Of a stretch of 64,000 bases of DNA, positions 26,113 through 38,460 are shown in pieces. Numbering within the stretch: position 1 is the stretch's first letter; every line of letters starts with the position of its first letter. The DNA is from Takifugu bimaculatus (Eukaryota > Chordata > Actinopteri > Tetraodontiformes > Tetraodontidae), in the NCBI GenBank assembly GCA_004026145.2, contig CP034991.1, forward strand, positions 186,001 to 250,000. Reading direction: 5' to 3'. The translations under genes were made by a program, and so were the position numbers. A model generated the notes under the pieces. It saw only the letters and a program-made list of their open reading frames with translations, was not told the DNA's origin and made no database searches.

Positions 26113-26177
<65 letters not shown>

Positions 26178-26207
26178 GCACGTACGCACACACACACGCA
26201 CACACAT
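26113..26207. repeat. (CA)n microsatellite
   Basis: A long CA tract of about 60 bp is followed by about 35 bp of imperfect CA with GCAC and GTAC variants. Confidence 0.95.
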
Positions 26208-28644
26208 AGAGCCAGTATGTACTCAACTCGTAGTCTGACAAGCTGTAATAGAAAGCACTGACCCAAGCATCAATGCTAAATTTGCCATTTACCAGGTAAT
26301 TGCTCTGTGAGTTAAGTTTGTGTCAGGATGTTCAAAACAAAGACCAAACACACTTGCTTTCTATTTTTTAGCCAAAGTTTGTGAGGGAATCACAACTATC
26401 TCCACGCTGTGCAGCCGCCATGTAGCAATAAGCATAAGAGAAGATTAAATCAAAACAGATTTAACTTAATGGAAGCAAACACACACGGCAAATCTAAGAC
26501 AGGACGGGGCGGACGGAGGCTGCCGAGAGGTCAGAATCCGGCATTTGATGGAGATGTTTTCTCACGCTGACGGCTAAGCGCGAGCCGCATAAACATGTGT
26601 TTGCATTCGCAGGCAGAAGCAAGCTCGAATGCTACTGTCTTGTAGTGAAATATGAACAGGTTTATCTGACAGACAGCTGAAGAGGTGGGAAAGTTTTCAG
26701 CTGTCTTCATTTATTTCTTCTCTCTTCACCTCATCGTCACCTCTCCACTCCAGTGATATCCATCCGTCCATATCCTTTCTCACTCTCTCCTCAGCCCCAG
26801 CACAGCGCTGATGTATTGCTCAGCACCTGCGGGAAACGGCTACAGGTCGACCTCAGCCAATTAGCACCACTTAGCTAGACATTTGCTTCGTCTGGGCATG
26901 AGTGATGGGCAGCATTGGCTCAAGGAGTAACCCACATGTGTCAGGAAGGGAACTAAAACCCATGACACAACAGCCTAGAGCCTTCTGGTCAAGGCCTTTG
27001 GAACAGTTTAGAGGTATTTGAGAGCTGCGGCATAAAAGTTTAAGCACAGTGTCCATGAATGGTTTGCATCTTTCATGGGCTAAAGCCTTGGAAATCAGCA
27101 GGCCCAGCTCACATGATCATAACTGGGAATCAAATAATAAGCAGACCTGAAACCTTTACATGCATGCCATATATGTGATAAGAGATCTCAAGTGTTTCAG
27201 TCATTTCAATTTTCACTTGTACATGGTGACTGATCATGCAGAAAAGCTAGCTTTTTTTTGGCGACAGTGGTCAGGTAGACATTTATTGTCAGTTAATCAC
27301 GTCTGCCCTTTTTAAACCCCAATAATAGCTGAAATCACCCAAATGGTCCTAATCAGTTGTTTACACACCCTGAACTGTTTTGCCTGACTAAAACCACACA
27401 GGTTTAATTGGCCATTAGGGGTAAGTGTCCACCCTGTGACTCGAATAATTGTCATTAGTGTCCGTGTATTCGTCGCTCTAGAGGGAGCTCTGCACATTTC
27501 ACACAGAGCTGCACTCATCTTCTGAGCCTGAGGGGCTGCTAAAAAAGATAGCTGGATTTTATAAATCAGGAAATGGGCATTAAAAAGGTATGCAGAGATG
27601 TAAAACGCAGCAGTAGCGTGGCGTTTAAACTGATAAAAATACTAATGCTGAGCAACAGTCGGGTAGACCGACAATAATTTCTGCCTAAACTGCCTGGAGA
27701 AATGTTGGAGAAGCAAAGAAATACCCACAAGCAACTTCAGCTGAGATGCACCATCCCCACTGTGGAGGAGGATCTCTGATGTTTTAGGGGTTTGACATAC
27801 GACACATAGAATTTAGTCAGGAATGAGGCTATATACAGCAAGTCATCATGAGAATATTGGAGAGAAAATGTAAATTCTCTGCCTGGGAAGCTGCACAGGG
27901 GGCCGGGCCTTCAGCGGAGGTTCTGGAACGGCCATCAGAGTCTCCTGGCTTTAGTATCATGCAGCCACTTTGGGGATGTTTGAGATGGGCAGATCGTGTT
28001 AGACAGCCCGAGAATTTACAGACCTGGAGGCTTTTTGCCAATAAAGACTCTGAGAAAACACCCGCCCCCCCCCACAGCTGTCCCTGAAGACTACACGCCG
28101 TCATCGCTGCTGAAAAGCCGCAGGAGACATATATTGAATATTAGAAACAGCCGCAGTGTGAGAGAGGAAAAAACAATTTTGGTTGAATAATTGTTGTTAT
28201 TTATGAGAAACTGATCAAAGGTTTGGACACAACCATCACTGGGTTTACATCAAACCCCCGTTCGCCAGCCTTTGCTACTCCGGGTCCATCACGGCGGTGT
28301 TGTTTGAGGTGTCGGGCCTCTAAATGAGCTTTATTCTTTTTCATCAAAGTGACGGCAGGGCAGGAATCGAACCTTTTTCCCGATCAGATTGAGATTATTT
28401 CCTCCCACGAAGAGCGACGGCGAGAGCGACAGCCGCACGCACAGCGTGCAGTCACTGACGTCCTGTCTGTACGTACACCTGCCAGCTTCAAAGCGATACT
28501 GTCAACAAAGAGACGCGTGCAAAAGCACAGATTAGGACGTGCGCGCTGGCGCGTGCACGGACGCACAGGCCGGTATCAACACAAACAGATGCGGGCCTAG
28601 TTTGCTGTGGAAGCCCTGCATATTTCATGATGAAACAACAGCCG

Positions 28645-28654
28645 ACACACACAC

Positions 28655-28692
<38 letters not shown>
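28645..28692. repeat. (CA)n microsatellite
   Basis: This CA tract has one GC interruption near 28659. Confidence 0.95.
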
Positions 28693-28695
<3 letters not shown>

Positions 28696-30056
28696 TGTAC
28701 CGTGCTCCACAGACGGCGCGCAACACTCAAGATGGTTGGCTTTTATCAGCGATTGTGTGGGGGCGGGATGGCTAATTAAAAGAGCTGATCTGTATTAATC
28801 TCTAATGAGATAATACATGCTGAGACATGAAACAGTGAGTGTGCTGGGTTTTTTTGGAGTGTGTTTTGGTTTTTTTTAATGAATAAGAGGGTGAGAATTA
28901 TTGCTGCCTCATACAATTAACCCTGCGAATTGATTCTGAATACCTACAGCGTCACTTTTCTGTGATATAATAGGAACCGACAGGATGCCATGTTCGCTGT
29001 ACGTGCAGCATAGGCAACGGCGTGCCCGCGGATGCAATAATTAGCAGCGGCGCGTGGGCTTTTTCAGCGTGCGTAGGTGTATTTTGGTGCCGCTGTGTGA
29101 GCTGATGACGCCTGTGCGGTGGGAACACATGTGCTATTCCAGATCTGTAGGATTCCTGTACATGTAGGTTGACAGGATATATAAGAACAGACGCGCTGTG
29201 TCGAGCATGATGGCCGCGATTACTCCCCCCCCCCCCCACCCCCTCCCAGGAGGCCCGAGCAGTGTTTGTTTACTTTCTGCTTAAGTAAAGTTTGAATCAA
29301 GTCCAGCTTTGCTTCTTTATAGGTTCTTAATCAGTTTTCTTCTGCGTGGTTCCTGTGAGTCGCACAGTTTGACCGCCGCGCCATCGCTTACCCATCATTA
29401 CACGGTCGTGTCACACTGCGCTGGGACGCGCCGCTCGGTTCTGCCTCCCTCGCCCCTCCGCAGCTCCGCACCAGCGTGCTGAATAACAAAATATAATTAG
29501 ATGTCGGGGACGTGCGCGCGCACGTGCGTTGGTGCCTCCTCTCCCTGTGACGCTGCCATTGATGTGCCCTCGAGCAAGATTTGTTTTGGTGTTGGAATTC
29601 ATTTTGATTATAATTTTAAATTGTTGCGCACGTCTCCCTCCCCTTCCTGTTTTTATTTACTTCCATTTTAATCTCATTTCCCTGTATTGTGTAATCTGCC
29701 GTTCTGCTTTCACATATTAGATTCCTCCTCTGATTTCACTGTTATGACCGAGTCATTGTTGCAGCCTGGTCTTGAGTTGATTCCACTCTTATTTTTTGGT
29801 CCCGTTTATAAAAAAAATAATAAAAAAATAGATTCCAGTTCACCCCTTTAGAAAGAGCAGCCTAGCAGCAATTGTGTTTTTGTTTTTTGTTTTTTATGAG
29901 GGGGGGAGACAGTTTATTACTGTTAGTGAAATGGGAGCGCTGCTCTGTTTCGTGATCTATAGATTAACACTAATGGGCCCTCATTCAATAGCAGAACTGG
30001 GCTAATGTACTGTCAACACTCCCTACACTGACATGCTATTTATCTTGCCTCGCGCG

Positions 30057-30058
<2 letters not shown>

Positions 30059-30092
<34 letters not shown>
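30059..30092. repeat. (TG)n microsatellite
   Basis: This uninterrupted TG tract follows a CGCGCG stretch. Confidence 0.95.
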
Positions 30093-30093
<1 letters not shown>

Positions 30094-30955
30094 TGTAGTT
30101 TTTCTTGCCCCTGCTGTGGGGGAAAACATTTTCCGGTGTTTAAGCTCTACAACCTTTGCCCCTCATGTGTGTAACGGGTGTCTGACCTCCGGTCTGCCCG
30201 GCTGACATCGACCTTCCTCAGGGTCAAAAGTCTAAAGTATCGAGCTGTTTGTCACGGAACCTGTGTAAAGTTCATCCAGCATTTTGTAAATACTCTGCCA
30301 ATCGGTAAATGTATGTTTGGGTTCAGGTCATGTGACGAGAGTGTTGGGTTAGGGCAGTGCTTGAGTTCCAATTTGTTTTTAATGGCGCAGAAGAAGAATA
30401 ACTCATAAGAATAATATAAAACAGAAACATAGTTGCTAATTTAAGGAAATACCTGAGCCGTTTCGTGTTTACAGAGCTGAATAGTTTGCGACACAATCAG
30501 GGATTCGTCTGGGAGCACATCGGCCCGTGCCAAACCCCCCCTCACTGAATGTCAGGTGCCTCAAGCGTATCTCCGATGGACATAACGAGGACCAAAATAT
30601 GCATTGAAGTTGCAGTGATGCCATTTTGAGTAGGTTAGAACTTGGATAGGAAGGATGTTCTGATTATTAGGCCAGGAGGGTTAGGGTTAGGACTGGGGGT
30701 GGGGCCTGTTGTGTTCAAGAGTCCTCACAAAGATGGGTCCCATAAGTTAATGCCTGACAAAAGTTGCTCAGAAACATTGAATAAATTTGAGACTGGCCGT
30801 TCTGATGAAGCAAAGTGAGCGTGTTGGTGGTTATCTGCCTCTGTCGATGAAGAGAGACGAGGGCGGCGGGGTTAAGTGAAGCACATTTGGAGTCATTTGT
30901 AAAGACAAACAAACTCAACAGAAACCAATTGTTTGGGTGTTGGCAGCTGCTCTTT

Positions 30956-30957
<2 letters not shown>

Positions 30958-31024
<67 letters not shown>
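30958..31024. repeat. (CA)n microsatellite
   Basis: This is a perfect CA tract of about 67 bp. Confidence 0.97.
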
Positions 31025-31026
<2 letters not shown>

Positions 31027-31113
31027 TGCCAAGTTCAGTCTCTTTTGGCACACTGGAGGACTAAAAGCAGCAGCAGAATGGAAGGATAGAAACAGCAGAA
31101 GGCTGCCAACTAG

Positions 31114-31149
31114 AGGAGTGGGGGTGGGGGGGGGGGTGTGTGGGGGGGT
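31114..31149 (+). repeat. G-run cluster
   Basis: Four or more runs of G (up to about 11) separated by short T/GTG spacers lie between 31114 and 31149. Such a pattern can form a G-quadruplex. Confidence 0.6.
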
Positions 31150-32084
31150 TAAGCAGCGAGAAAAGAGCGTGTCAAGCTGGAAAATAACACTTAACAAAAA
31201 AGAAGAGGAAGATGTCCATGAAAGCGTGACACTGTGTGTGTGTGTGTGTGTACTGTGTGTGATAACATACATAATAGCTCGGCAGTCTATGTAAAGGCGC
31301 CGTTTTAGACTGCTTATGGGATATCTGCAGAGATCCGTCAACACATTTGTCTCTTTTGAATTGATAGCAGTGAATTCACCTCTTTTTTTCTTTACTCTAA
31401 AGGAAAAGGCAGCGGAAAGACTGATGCCATCTGTACGAGGGCAGATTAGTCTGTCGTGCCGCAGCAACGATGAGTGGCCTGTATCGGATTTTTGTTTTTA
31501 ACGTGACCCATAACTGTGTGGACTCCCAGATCCATTCGTCCGGTCCATTTTGCAGATCAGAATTGATTACTGTTATTTTTAGATGGCACATATATGGCAG
31601 TCTGCAACATGAGGACGGCCTTTGGCAGTCCCAGATCATGAAGGTCAGAGGGATAGCCCTGACCCCTGACCCCACATGAGGGGCTCCCCTACTCACCCTA
31701 ATTTACCAGATAATTACACATTTGTCAAAATATGAATTTGTTTGTGCTGGTTTAACCTTAAGTCGCATCATTACTTGACACCAAAGACCCTGAAGGAGCC
31801 ACCAATGGGCCCTGACCCTCTTCTGCTCTCAAATCTGACAGATTTTGTTGCTAGTGGTAAAAGTGACCCATGCTGGAGTTACTTTAAAAGTGCATCATGT
31901 AACCTGTCATTGAATGAACATTAGCTCGCAGCAGTTAGCGGCTAGCTGTTGAGACCGTGTGCCGTTTGAAACTAAGGAGCCTTAATGTAACTATTGTGAT
32001 TAATGATGATCTAGTACAAAGATGTCCCGGTGAGATATTTGAAACCTTATGAACACTGTAAAAAACACAGTTTTGACAACAAAC

Positions 32085-32179
32085 ATACACACACAGAACT
32101 GAAGAAGCCTTCTGGATAGAAGGCGAAATGTCTTCAAGAGAAGAAACCCAGTCCAGTTGACAGAGAAAACTACCTTGGA
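32085..32179. mobile_element. 95-bp insertion between perfect 14-bp direct repeats
   Basis: The sequence TTTTGACAACAAAC occurs at 32071-32084 and again at 32180-32193, exactly flanking 95 bp. The insert carries the phrases ACTGAAGAAGCCTTCTGGAT, AAGGCGAAATGTCTTCAAG, CCCAGTCCAGTTGA and ACTACCTTGGA. I recall these as a recurrent module of teleost dispersed repeats. The 14-bp flanks suggest a target-site duplication from a retroposed, truncated fragment. The parent family is not known to me. Confidence 0.75.
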
Positions 32180-32193
32180 TTTTGACAACAAAC

Positions 32194-35100
32194 TTTCTTC
32201 AACAATGATCTGCTGTTGTTTTCAGTGAAAGCTGCAAAAAATGTCCAGATTTTAAAACTTTGCTGCAGCTTTGTCAAGAAAGGGGGGAATTTAGTGGTAA
32301 ATACTGATGGAGGACAGAAGGAAACATCGGTGGAAGGACCGTTAATGTGGAAGACAGGTGAATTTACAGCCGTAGAATTCAGATGTGAACGGTGCAAGAA
32401 CCGAAAAGAGAAGAGGATTGTGAAAAGATATATAAAGGAGATTTAAGAGGGGAGAAATGGAGGATAGCGTACAAGACAAAGCTATTTTCTTGGAATGTTT
32501 TACCTTCAAGTTTGAACAAATCCACTCCTGCAACTCCCAAGATATTTACATGGAGGAATCTGCAACACAGTCGGGGGAAAGTGGGGCGCGGCGGCATCTT
32601 TCTTCAAATGGCTACTGCAGGTGAAGCAGCTCCTTGTGAGAGAATAAACATCTCCAGAATAAACCTGTCATCCAGCGAGGGAAGACTTTTGGGAGCGAGG
32701 GTCATCAGAATGAATTTGATTTAAGTCGCTGTAACTTCAGCTCTGATCCATCAGCTGGGCTCTGAGGTGCTTTCTTCGCCTCCTCTGGAGTTCATCCTGC
32801 CATCCAATTAGGTAAGCTGGCCCATGTGACAGGGCCCCCGAAGCATCATATACCATTTCTAAGGCTGCGGCTTTACTTCAGAACGAATGTGCTTAAGAGA
32901 AAGGTGCCTCTCGAAAGAGTTTGTCCTTTAATTTCCATCTTAGGAGACGATTTTTGTAAGCAAAGAGAAGCGTTAGCTGTCAATTACAGGAGAAAGGAGT
33001 CAAAATTTATGGGGAAGCGGTGGGGTAGAGGGTGCTCGTGTGGTCCAGTGCTCGATCACGGTCCTGCGTTGGCTAATTAGGCCTCACAGATATGGACGGG
33101 GTTTATGTGTACGGTCTCAGCTAGCATCATTCTGTCACTCACTGGAACGACCCCGGCCGCCTGAGCACTCGCTCATATGCATACATCTATATGGGCACAC
33201 CAGTCGGCTCCCAACAGCGCGATCAGTTCCGGGTGGAACAGCGAAGGTCATGCAACTCCTTCCTATAGGTCACATTTCCAAACAGGCAGACCCTGATTTT
33301 GTAGGCCATGCTTTAAATAACCCTCCACTCCCGCCGGATTAGTCCCCCAGCTCTAATACCTCCCGTGTTCCCTCTCCCCTCCTCTATTCTCCGTCTTCTC
33401 ACCCTCTGTGCCCGCGCTGAACCCCCGTGGGAACCTGCGTAGCGAGATGTGTGGCTAATTAAGGCGACCTACGTGGACCCGTGTGTTGGAGTCTCTGTCC
33501 TTTGGGATGTACAGTGTCACGGCGCGAGCAGCAGTGCCGGTCCTAGCGCTCAGTCGCGTCCCCCCGCGCGGTTAGCGCTCGTGTGTGTTGGAAAAGAGGT
33601 GTCAAGCATTGTTTCCATGATTTTTCTCCTTGTTTCATAAAAAAAATCTGCTTTTTTTCTTTGCTTGCTCTCTATCTGCTCTCTTTCCTCCGCGCTGGCT
33701 TTCATTCTTTCCTTTTGCCCTCCTGCTTTCGCCTTCCCACCCTCCTTGGGTAATGGGAGCCCCGGGGCCCCATCCCTGCCGTTTAATTAATTCTTTTCAT
33801 CGTGCAAATCAAAAACCAAGCACATGTCCTTGACTTTACAGCGCTCCAGCATACAAGAGCGGACGAATGACAAACAAATGGAGTGGGCCTCTTTGTCCCT
33901 GGAGGAAGCTAAAAGGCTCCACTAAGAGGAGACGAGGAAAAGGGAAAAATTAAAGAGTTGCTTAAGAGTCTGTGTGGGCTGGAAGATGGTCTTGAAAGTA
34001 GAAGGATGCGGATCATTAGGACCCAATGAGTGAGTTGTGTAATAAAAAATGCAGGTGCTGGGAAAAGGACTTGAAAAAGAAACTGGAAGCGAATTAGTGG
34101 ATTTGAGGATTTTGAACTGAAAAAAGTGATTTAAGTCGATGGTATAATTTCTATGGATCTCTTTTTTTATATTCATAAGCAAAAAGGGGTGGAAATAATG
34201 GCATCAAGACATCAGGAGACAACATTCTTTGTTTGTGTATTTTAATTTTAAGATGTTAAAGATGTTTTTAAGGCAGTGACGGATCCCCCGTAAACCTTTC
34301 TTTAAAATTTAAGAAGAACAAAACAAATGAATGGCTCCAACAGCTGGCCTGCAGAGGGAAGAGAGCTCGGGGGAGGGGGAGAAAATGATGAATGTGAGGA
34401 AACCAATTTTATTTCTATCTTTTTTCTTCCCTGAGCTCTGGCAAATGTTTGTATTTTTAGAAGAGCAGGAGGAGGTGAGGTAGCAACTGAGGGAGGAAAA
34501 GATAGAGGAAAAGGAGACAAGTTACAAGCTTTTCCATGCTTTTTTTTCTTTCTCTGATTGGGGGACAGAAAGAGGGCAGCGTGGGGACAGCAGTCGTCTT
34601 CCCAACATCCAGCCAACAGGGAGGAGGGTGGAAAATTAGATTTCCAGGTGAGAGGAAGTGACATGCGTTTGGCTTCAGGTTTGTTTGTTTTTACCTCCGA
34701 AGCCAAGTTCTTTATTTTACTTCTTCATGTCATTACAAACTAAACCTGCCAATCAAACGTGCCCCGACATGGCGTCCCCCGGGTTTTACCGCTGATTTCC
34801 TGTTTCTCCTGGCGGTGCCACTCACTCACATCACTCGCTGACCCAGTTCTTTTATTCTAAAGAAACATCATCCAACCCGCATCACTTCCTGTGTGCCAGT
34901 TCAGCTTTCCTCTTCAGAAAGGTGTCCGACGGTTCATTTAAGTGTTTGCCATACTGCTATGGCAACCAATATCCGCCCTCGATCCTAGCATGAGTATGTA
35001 GAGATTGGAGGCAGTTGGATTCCGGCCGTGGCGCTGCGCCTTCATTTTCATATTTCCAGAGGCCTGCTGGGTAAAGATTATTACACTCTAAAAACAGGCC

Positions 35101-35849
35101 TCATCAGTGAGATACAGGAAAGAAAAATGAATGTGGACATAATATTCAGTCATTTATACGGTCACGACGTCTCCCCCTCACATTCGTCACGTGGTGGAGC
35201 TATTTCCATAAGCTAAATGCTATTTAGCGGTACAGATGGAGGCGACTGATTGTTCGGAGCTGGCGACGAGACCTCGCCGCTAAACTCAGACGGCTGTTAT
35301 GAGAAACGTGCTTGTGCTCATCCTCTCATCTGTCCCTCCAGCTGGAAAAGTTTCTATCTTTTCCACAAATTATGCGCTGCAGAGATGAAAAGTTGCTGTG
35401 CAGCCTTTGTCTTTCCAGCTCAGTTTTTAATTTTTTTTTCTTTATTTTAATGATGTACAGTTACAAATTGCTGCTTTAGGCAGGACAAACGGGGACATAA
35501 TTAGATGTTTTGTGTATCTAATTTCCACCCGCCGTCGTTTATAAATCGTCTATCGTGAATCATCTGTTAACATTCTGGACAACAAACTCTGACTACGCTA
35601 GGAGATAGCTTAGCATAATAGCTCCTGAACTCAGTAATTGTGGTATGATTAATGGTGCAATTTCTCGTTGCACCACTAAATGGTGATTCCAAAATCTGAC
35701 TAATCTATTTTAAAAAAGTTAATAAATAGTAAATAAAACAAGGTAATAAAACAAAATGACAAAAATCCTCATAAATGAGCTTTCCATTCTTTTTTCCCCC
35801 CATCATTCTTTTCAGGTCTGCTTGGTTTTGCCTCACTTCCTTTCCACTA
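32194..35849 (+). other. Intron 2, second part
   Basis: No exon or recognised transposon was found. Open frames such as 32392-32724 plus and 34706-34302 minus have no family signal. The stretch near 33780 has TAATTAATT-type homeobox core sites but no other support. Confidence 0.5.
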
Positions 35850-35925
35850 ATGGGGTTTCGAACCGGTGACCTCTCGGCCTCAAAAGCCTGCAGATTCCCC
35901 AGCTCGGTCTCCCGTGACTCCCAGT
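35850..35925 (-). repeat. Possible tRNA-derived SINE relic
   Basis: On the minus strand there is a B-box-like GGTTCGAAACC (35864-35854), preceded by GAGAGGTCACC as in the T-arm region of a tRNA. About 35 bp upstream is an A-box-like GAGCTGGGG. The arrangement fits a tRNA-derived internal promoter. No acceptor stem or anticodon arm could be folded by eye, so a functional tRNA is unlikely. Confidence 0.35.
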
Positions 35926-37863
35926 CCGTTTATCCCTCTCCTTGCAGGTTTAGCCGGCCTTTTCTGGTGCGACAGTAAAACCTCCCCTCCCCTGTTGCCG
36001 TCAGTAATTGGTTCCTCCTGTCAATAGAGGCATTACACGTGTTTGGGAGCTGACAGCAGCACCTGTCCTCCTGTCCCTGCCTCCGTCTTCTCTCTCTCCC
36101 TCCTCTCCACCTTTCCTTTCCCACTCTCCGCTCGTGCTTTGTTCGTTCCGCCGCTCCTTCTCTCTCATTATCTATTTCCATCTCCGCTTTAGTTTCTTAA
36201 CAAGCTGCTTCCTGTCTGTCTGGTGCAGCTGTTGATTACCTAATTACCTCGCCTTTCACAAACACACGCGCCAGCGCTCCAACACGCGCAGCAACGCCAC
36301 GCGGAACGGGAAGAAAAGGTGTTGTTTACAGTCAGTCATCAAGGTCACACCTATGCTTTTGTGTTTCTCAGCTTAGTAATAACACGCAGCCGGTAAGCTT
36401 TAACTGATATAAGACTCTTTTTTTTTTTTTTTTAGATTTGCTTTTGTGACACATTTTTAGGCCAGCATAAATATTTCTTCTACCATTGTTGAAAGAACAG
36501 ATATGTCGGCTGCAGTTTTAGAAAAACGGGCGCCGGTTTACGCCAGAAATGTAATTATGTGCTCCGGCATTACTGCATCTGCATTTTTCATTTTAAATTA
36601 TAACTCTCCGCGTTTCTCTGTAATTGCTTACAGTCACCAGATAATGTGTAAAAATTGCGTGTGAAATAGAAATAAGTTTACGCTCCGGGCTCTTATTCTT
36701 TTTCCATTTGTCAATGCGAAAAGAAGCCTGTGCTGCCGTCCAGGATGTACAGTGGGTGCAGGGGATGTGTGGGGGCCCACCTGGTGGAGCAAAAAACACC
36801 CCCCCCCTTCCCCAGAGGGGAAATAAACAAGCAAACAACATGGAGCTGAACACGGGGGAATAAACCAGAGAGCAAAGGGACAAACAAGCATGTCTCATTT
36901 ACTGGAACATCCAACTGGTTTATATTCTTTGACTGAATATCAGTTTTCCACTTCCTGTCTCGCCACGTCTCCAACGCGCTCATTTGCACTTCTTCTTTGT
37001 CCTCCTTCCATGGAATTCACTTCAAATGTGTATTATTGTAGTAGGAATGAAACTGATAAATTTAAAGGGGGGAAAAAACACCATTAACAGATGAAATGGC
37101 TTCTTGATTTAGTGACACGTCTGTCCTGCTTCTTCCTTCCTTTCAAGTATCACATGGACTTTAAAGCTGCTGGAAACTTTTACCTCTACTTTTACTCTCT
37201 CCTGTCAGTCTCTCTCTCTCTCTGTCTGTCTCTGTCTCTCTCTGTCTCTCTCTCTGAGCTTATCTGGGTGCCAGTTTACCCATTAGCTTGGAAACAAGGA
37301 GGCCTCTTACATCCCCCCTCCACACACACACAAAAACATATTGCTATCTTTGTGAGGACTCGTTGCTATAGTGCATTTCCAGCCGACCGATCCTGGTTGG
37401 TGTATTTCATGTCTAGGCCTTCAGTGATGTCCTGTTAAATCTTACCCAGATTAATACATCTTCACTGTATCACATTATGAAACTGTGGTTTGTCCAGTAA
37501 ACTGCACTCTTCACTGTTTCTTACGGGACACCACTGAGAAGATAAGTTGAGTTCGGCCTTTCCCTTTCTCACAAGTGCTTGTCCAACCCCAGGATGTGGT
37601 GTTTTGATGAGTGGCGTCCGAGCTTCCAGCTGGTCGTGTGGTTGGGGGCTGGTTGGCTGTCACACCTGAGTGTGTCTATTCCCTTACAGCACACAGGAGC
37701 CTGCTGAGTTGATTCATAGAACCCAGACAAGACAAGCTAGCTGAAATAATGGGTGGATTAAAAAGGCGACTATAATATGCAACACTGGAAACCAAGTAGA
37801 TAATATGACATGAAGAGAACAGACTATGTAAAGTATGTATGTTTAGGCCAGCAGAGAAGGCCT

Positions 37864-37900
37864 TGCTGGCCCAGGTGGCCCAGATGGCCCAGATGGCCCA
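37864..37900. repeat. 9-bp TGGCCCAGA tandem repeat
   Basis: About four tandem copies of a TGGCCCAGA-type unit are present. Confidence 0.75.
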
Positions 37901-38068
37901 CCATTGTCAGCTCCCAGCTAAAGCAGCAACCTCAATGCTAAACTTTAGCTTCACCCTCAAACTGGCCTTCTTAACCTGTGAGGACCAGCTAAATGTTCCC
38001 ATCTTCCCCAAAAGTCCTCAGTTTGCTGTGAAATGTGTATTTTGGTGCTCTGTGTAACATGTAAAGGA

Positions 38069-38106
38069 ACACCCACACACACCCACACACACCCACACAC
38101 ACTCAC
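38069..38106. repeat. 10-bp CCCACACACA tandem repeat
   Basis: Three to four copies of ACCCACACAC run head to tail. Confidence 0.85.
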
Positions 38107-38420
38107 ACAGTTTCTTATTCTTCTACATCTACGTCCTGACACATTTCCGCACTTTTCCACAGTTCTGCTCCCACTCGGAGGCATTAGACTCCTGAGACTA
38201 ATTATCACTCAGGTGTGTCATCTTGTATTTATTTGGGCCAGTGAGATTCTTCCTCCTCGTTTCTTCTCCGCTTCACCATCTGCCTGTCTTTTCATCCCCT
38301 CCGCTCTTTCAGTTCCACCGTCTCAGCCTCTTTTCCCTCTCTCCCCCTCCTTCGCTGAACTGCTGAGGCTGGAGTTTTGCAGTCTGTGTTCGGTGTCAGG
38401 TACAAGGAGAAACAGCCCCG

Positions 38421-38422
<2 letters not shown>

Positions 38423-38453
<31 letters not shown>

Positions 38454-38460
38454 GGGGGGG
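38423..38460. repeat. (GT)n running into poly-G
   Basis: About 14 GT units end directly in a run of 10 or more G. Confidence 0.95.

Larger units (their letters stand above)
25074..32070 (+). other. Intron 2, first part
   Basis: This is repeat-rich intron. Long CA/GT tracts lie at 26113-26207, 28645-28692, 30059-30092, 30958-31024 and about 31231-31260. CpG-rich patches occur near 28390-28600 and 29370-29560, and a poly-C run near 29225-29237. The longest open frame (31467-30715 minus) is mostly CA-tract translation and low-complexity sequence. No exon was found. Confidence 0.6.

Noticed and set aside
30686..30702. Telomere-like GGGTTAGGGTTAGG
   Set aside because: Only about two units are present, too few to call an interstitial telomeric array.
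30715..31467. Longest open frame in the window (250 codons, minus strand)
   Set aside because: Much of it is translation of a CA tract and T/C-rich low-complexity sequence. It has no domain and no splice context.
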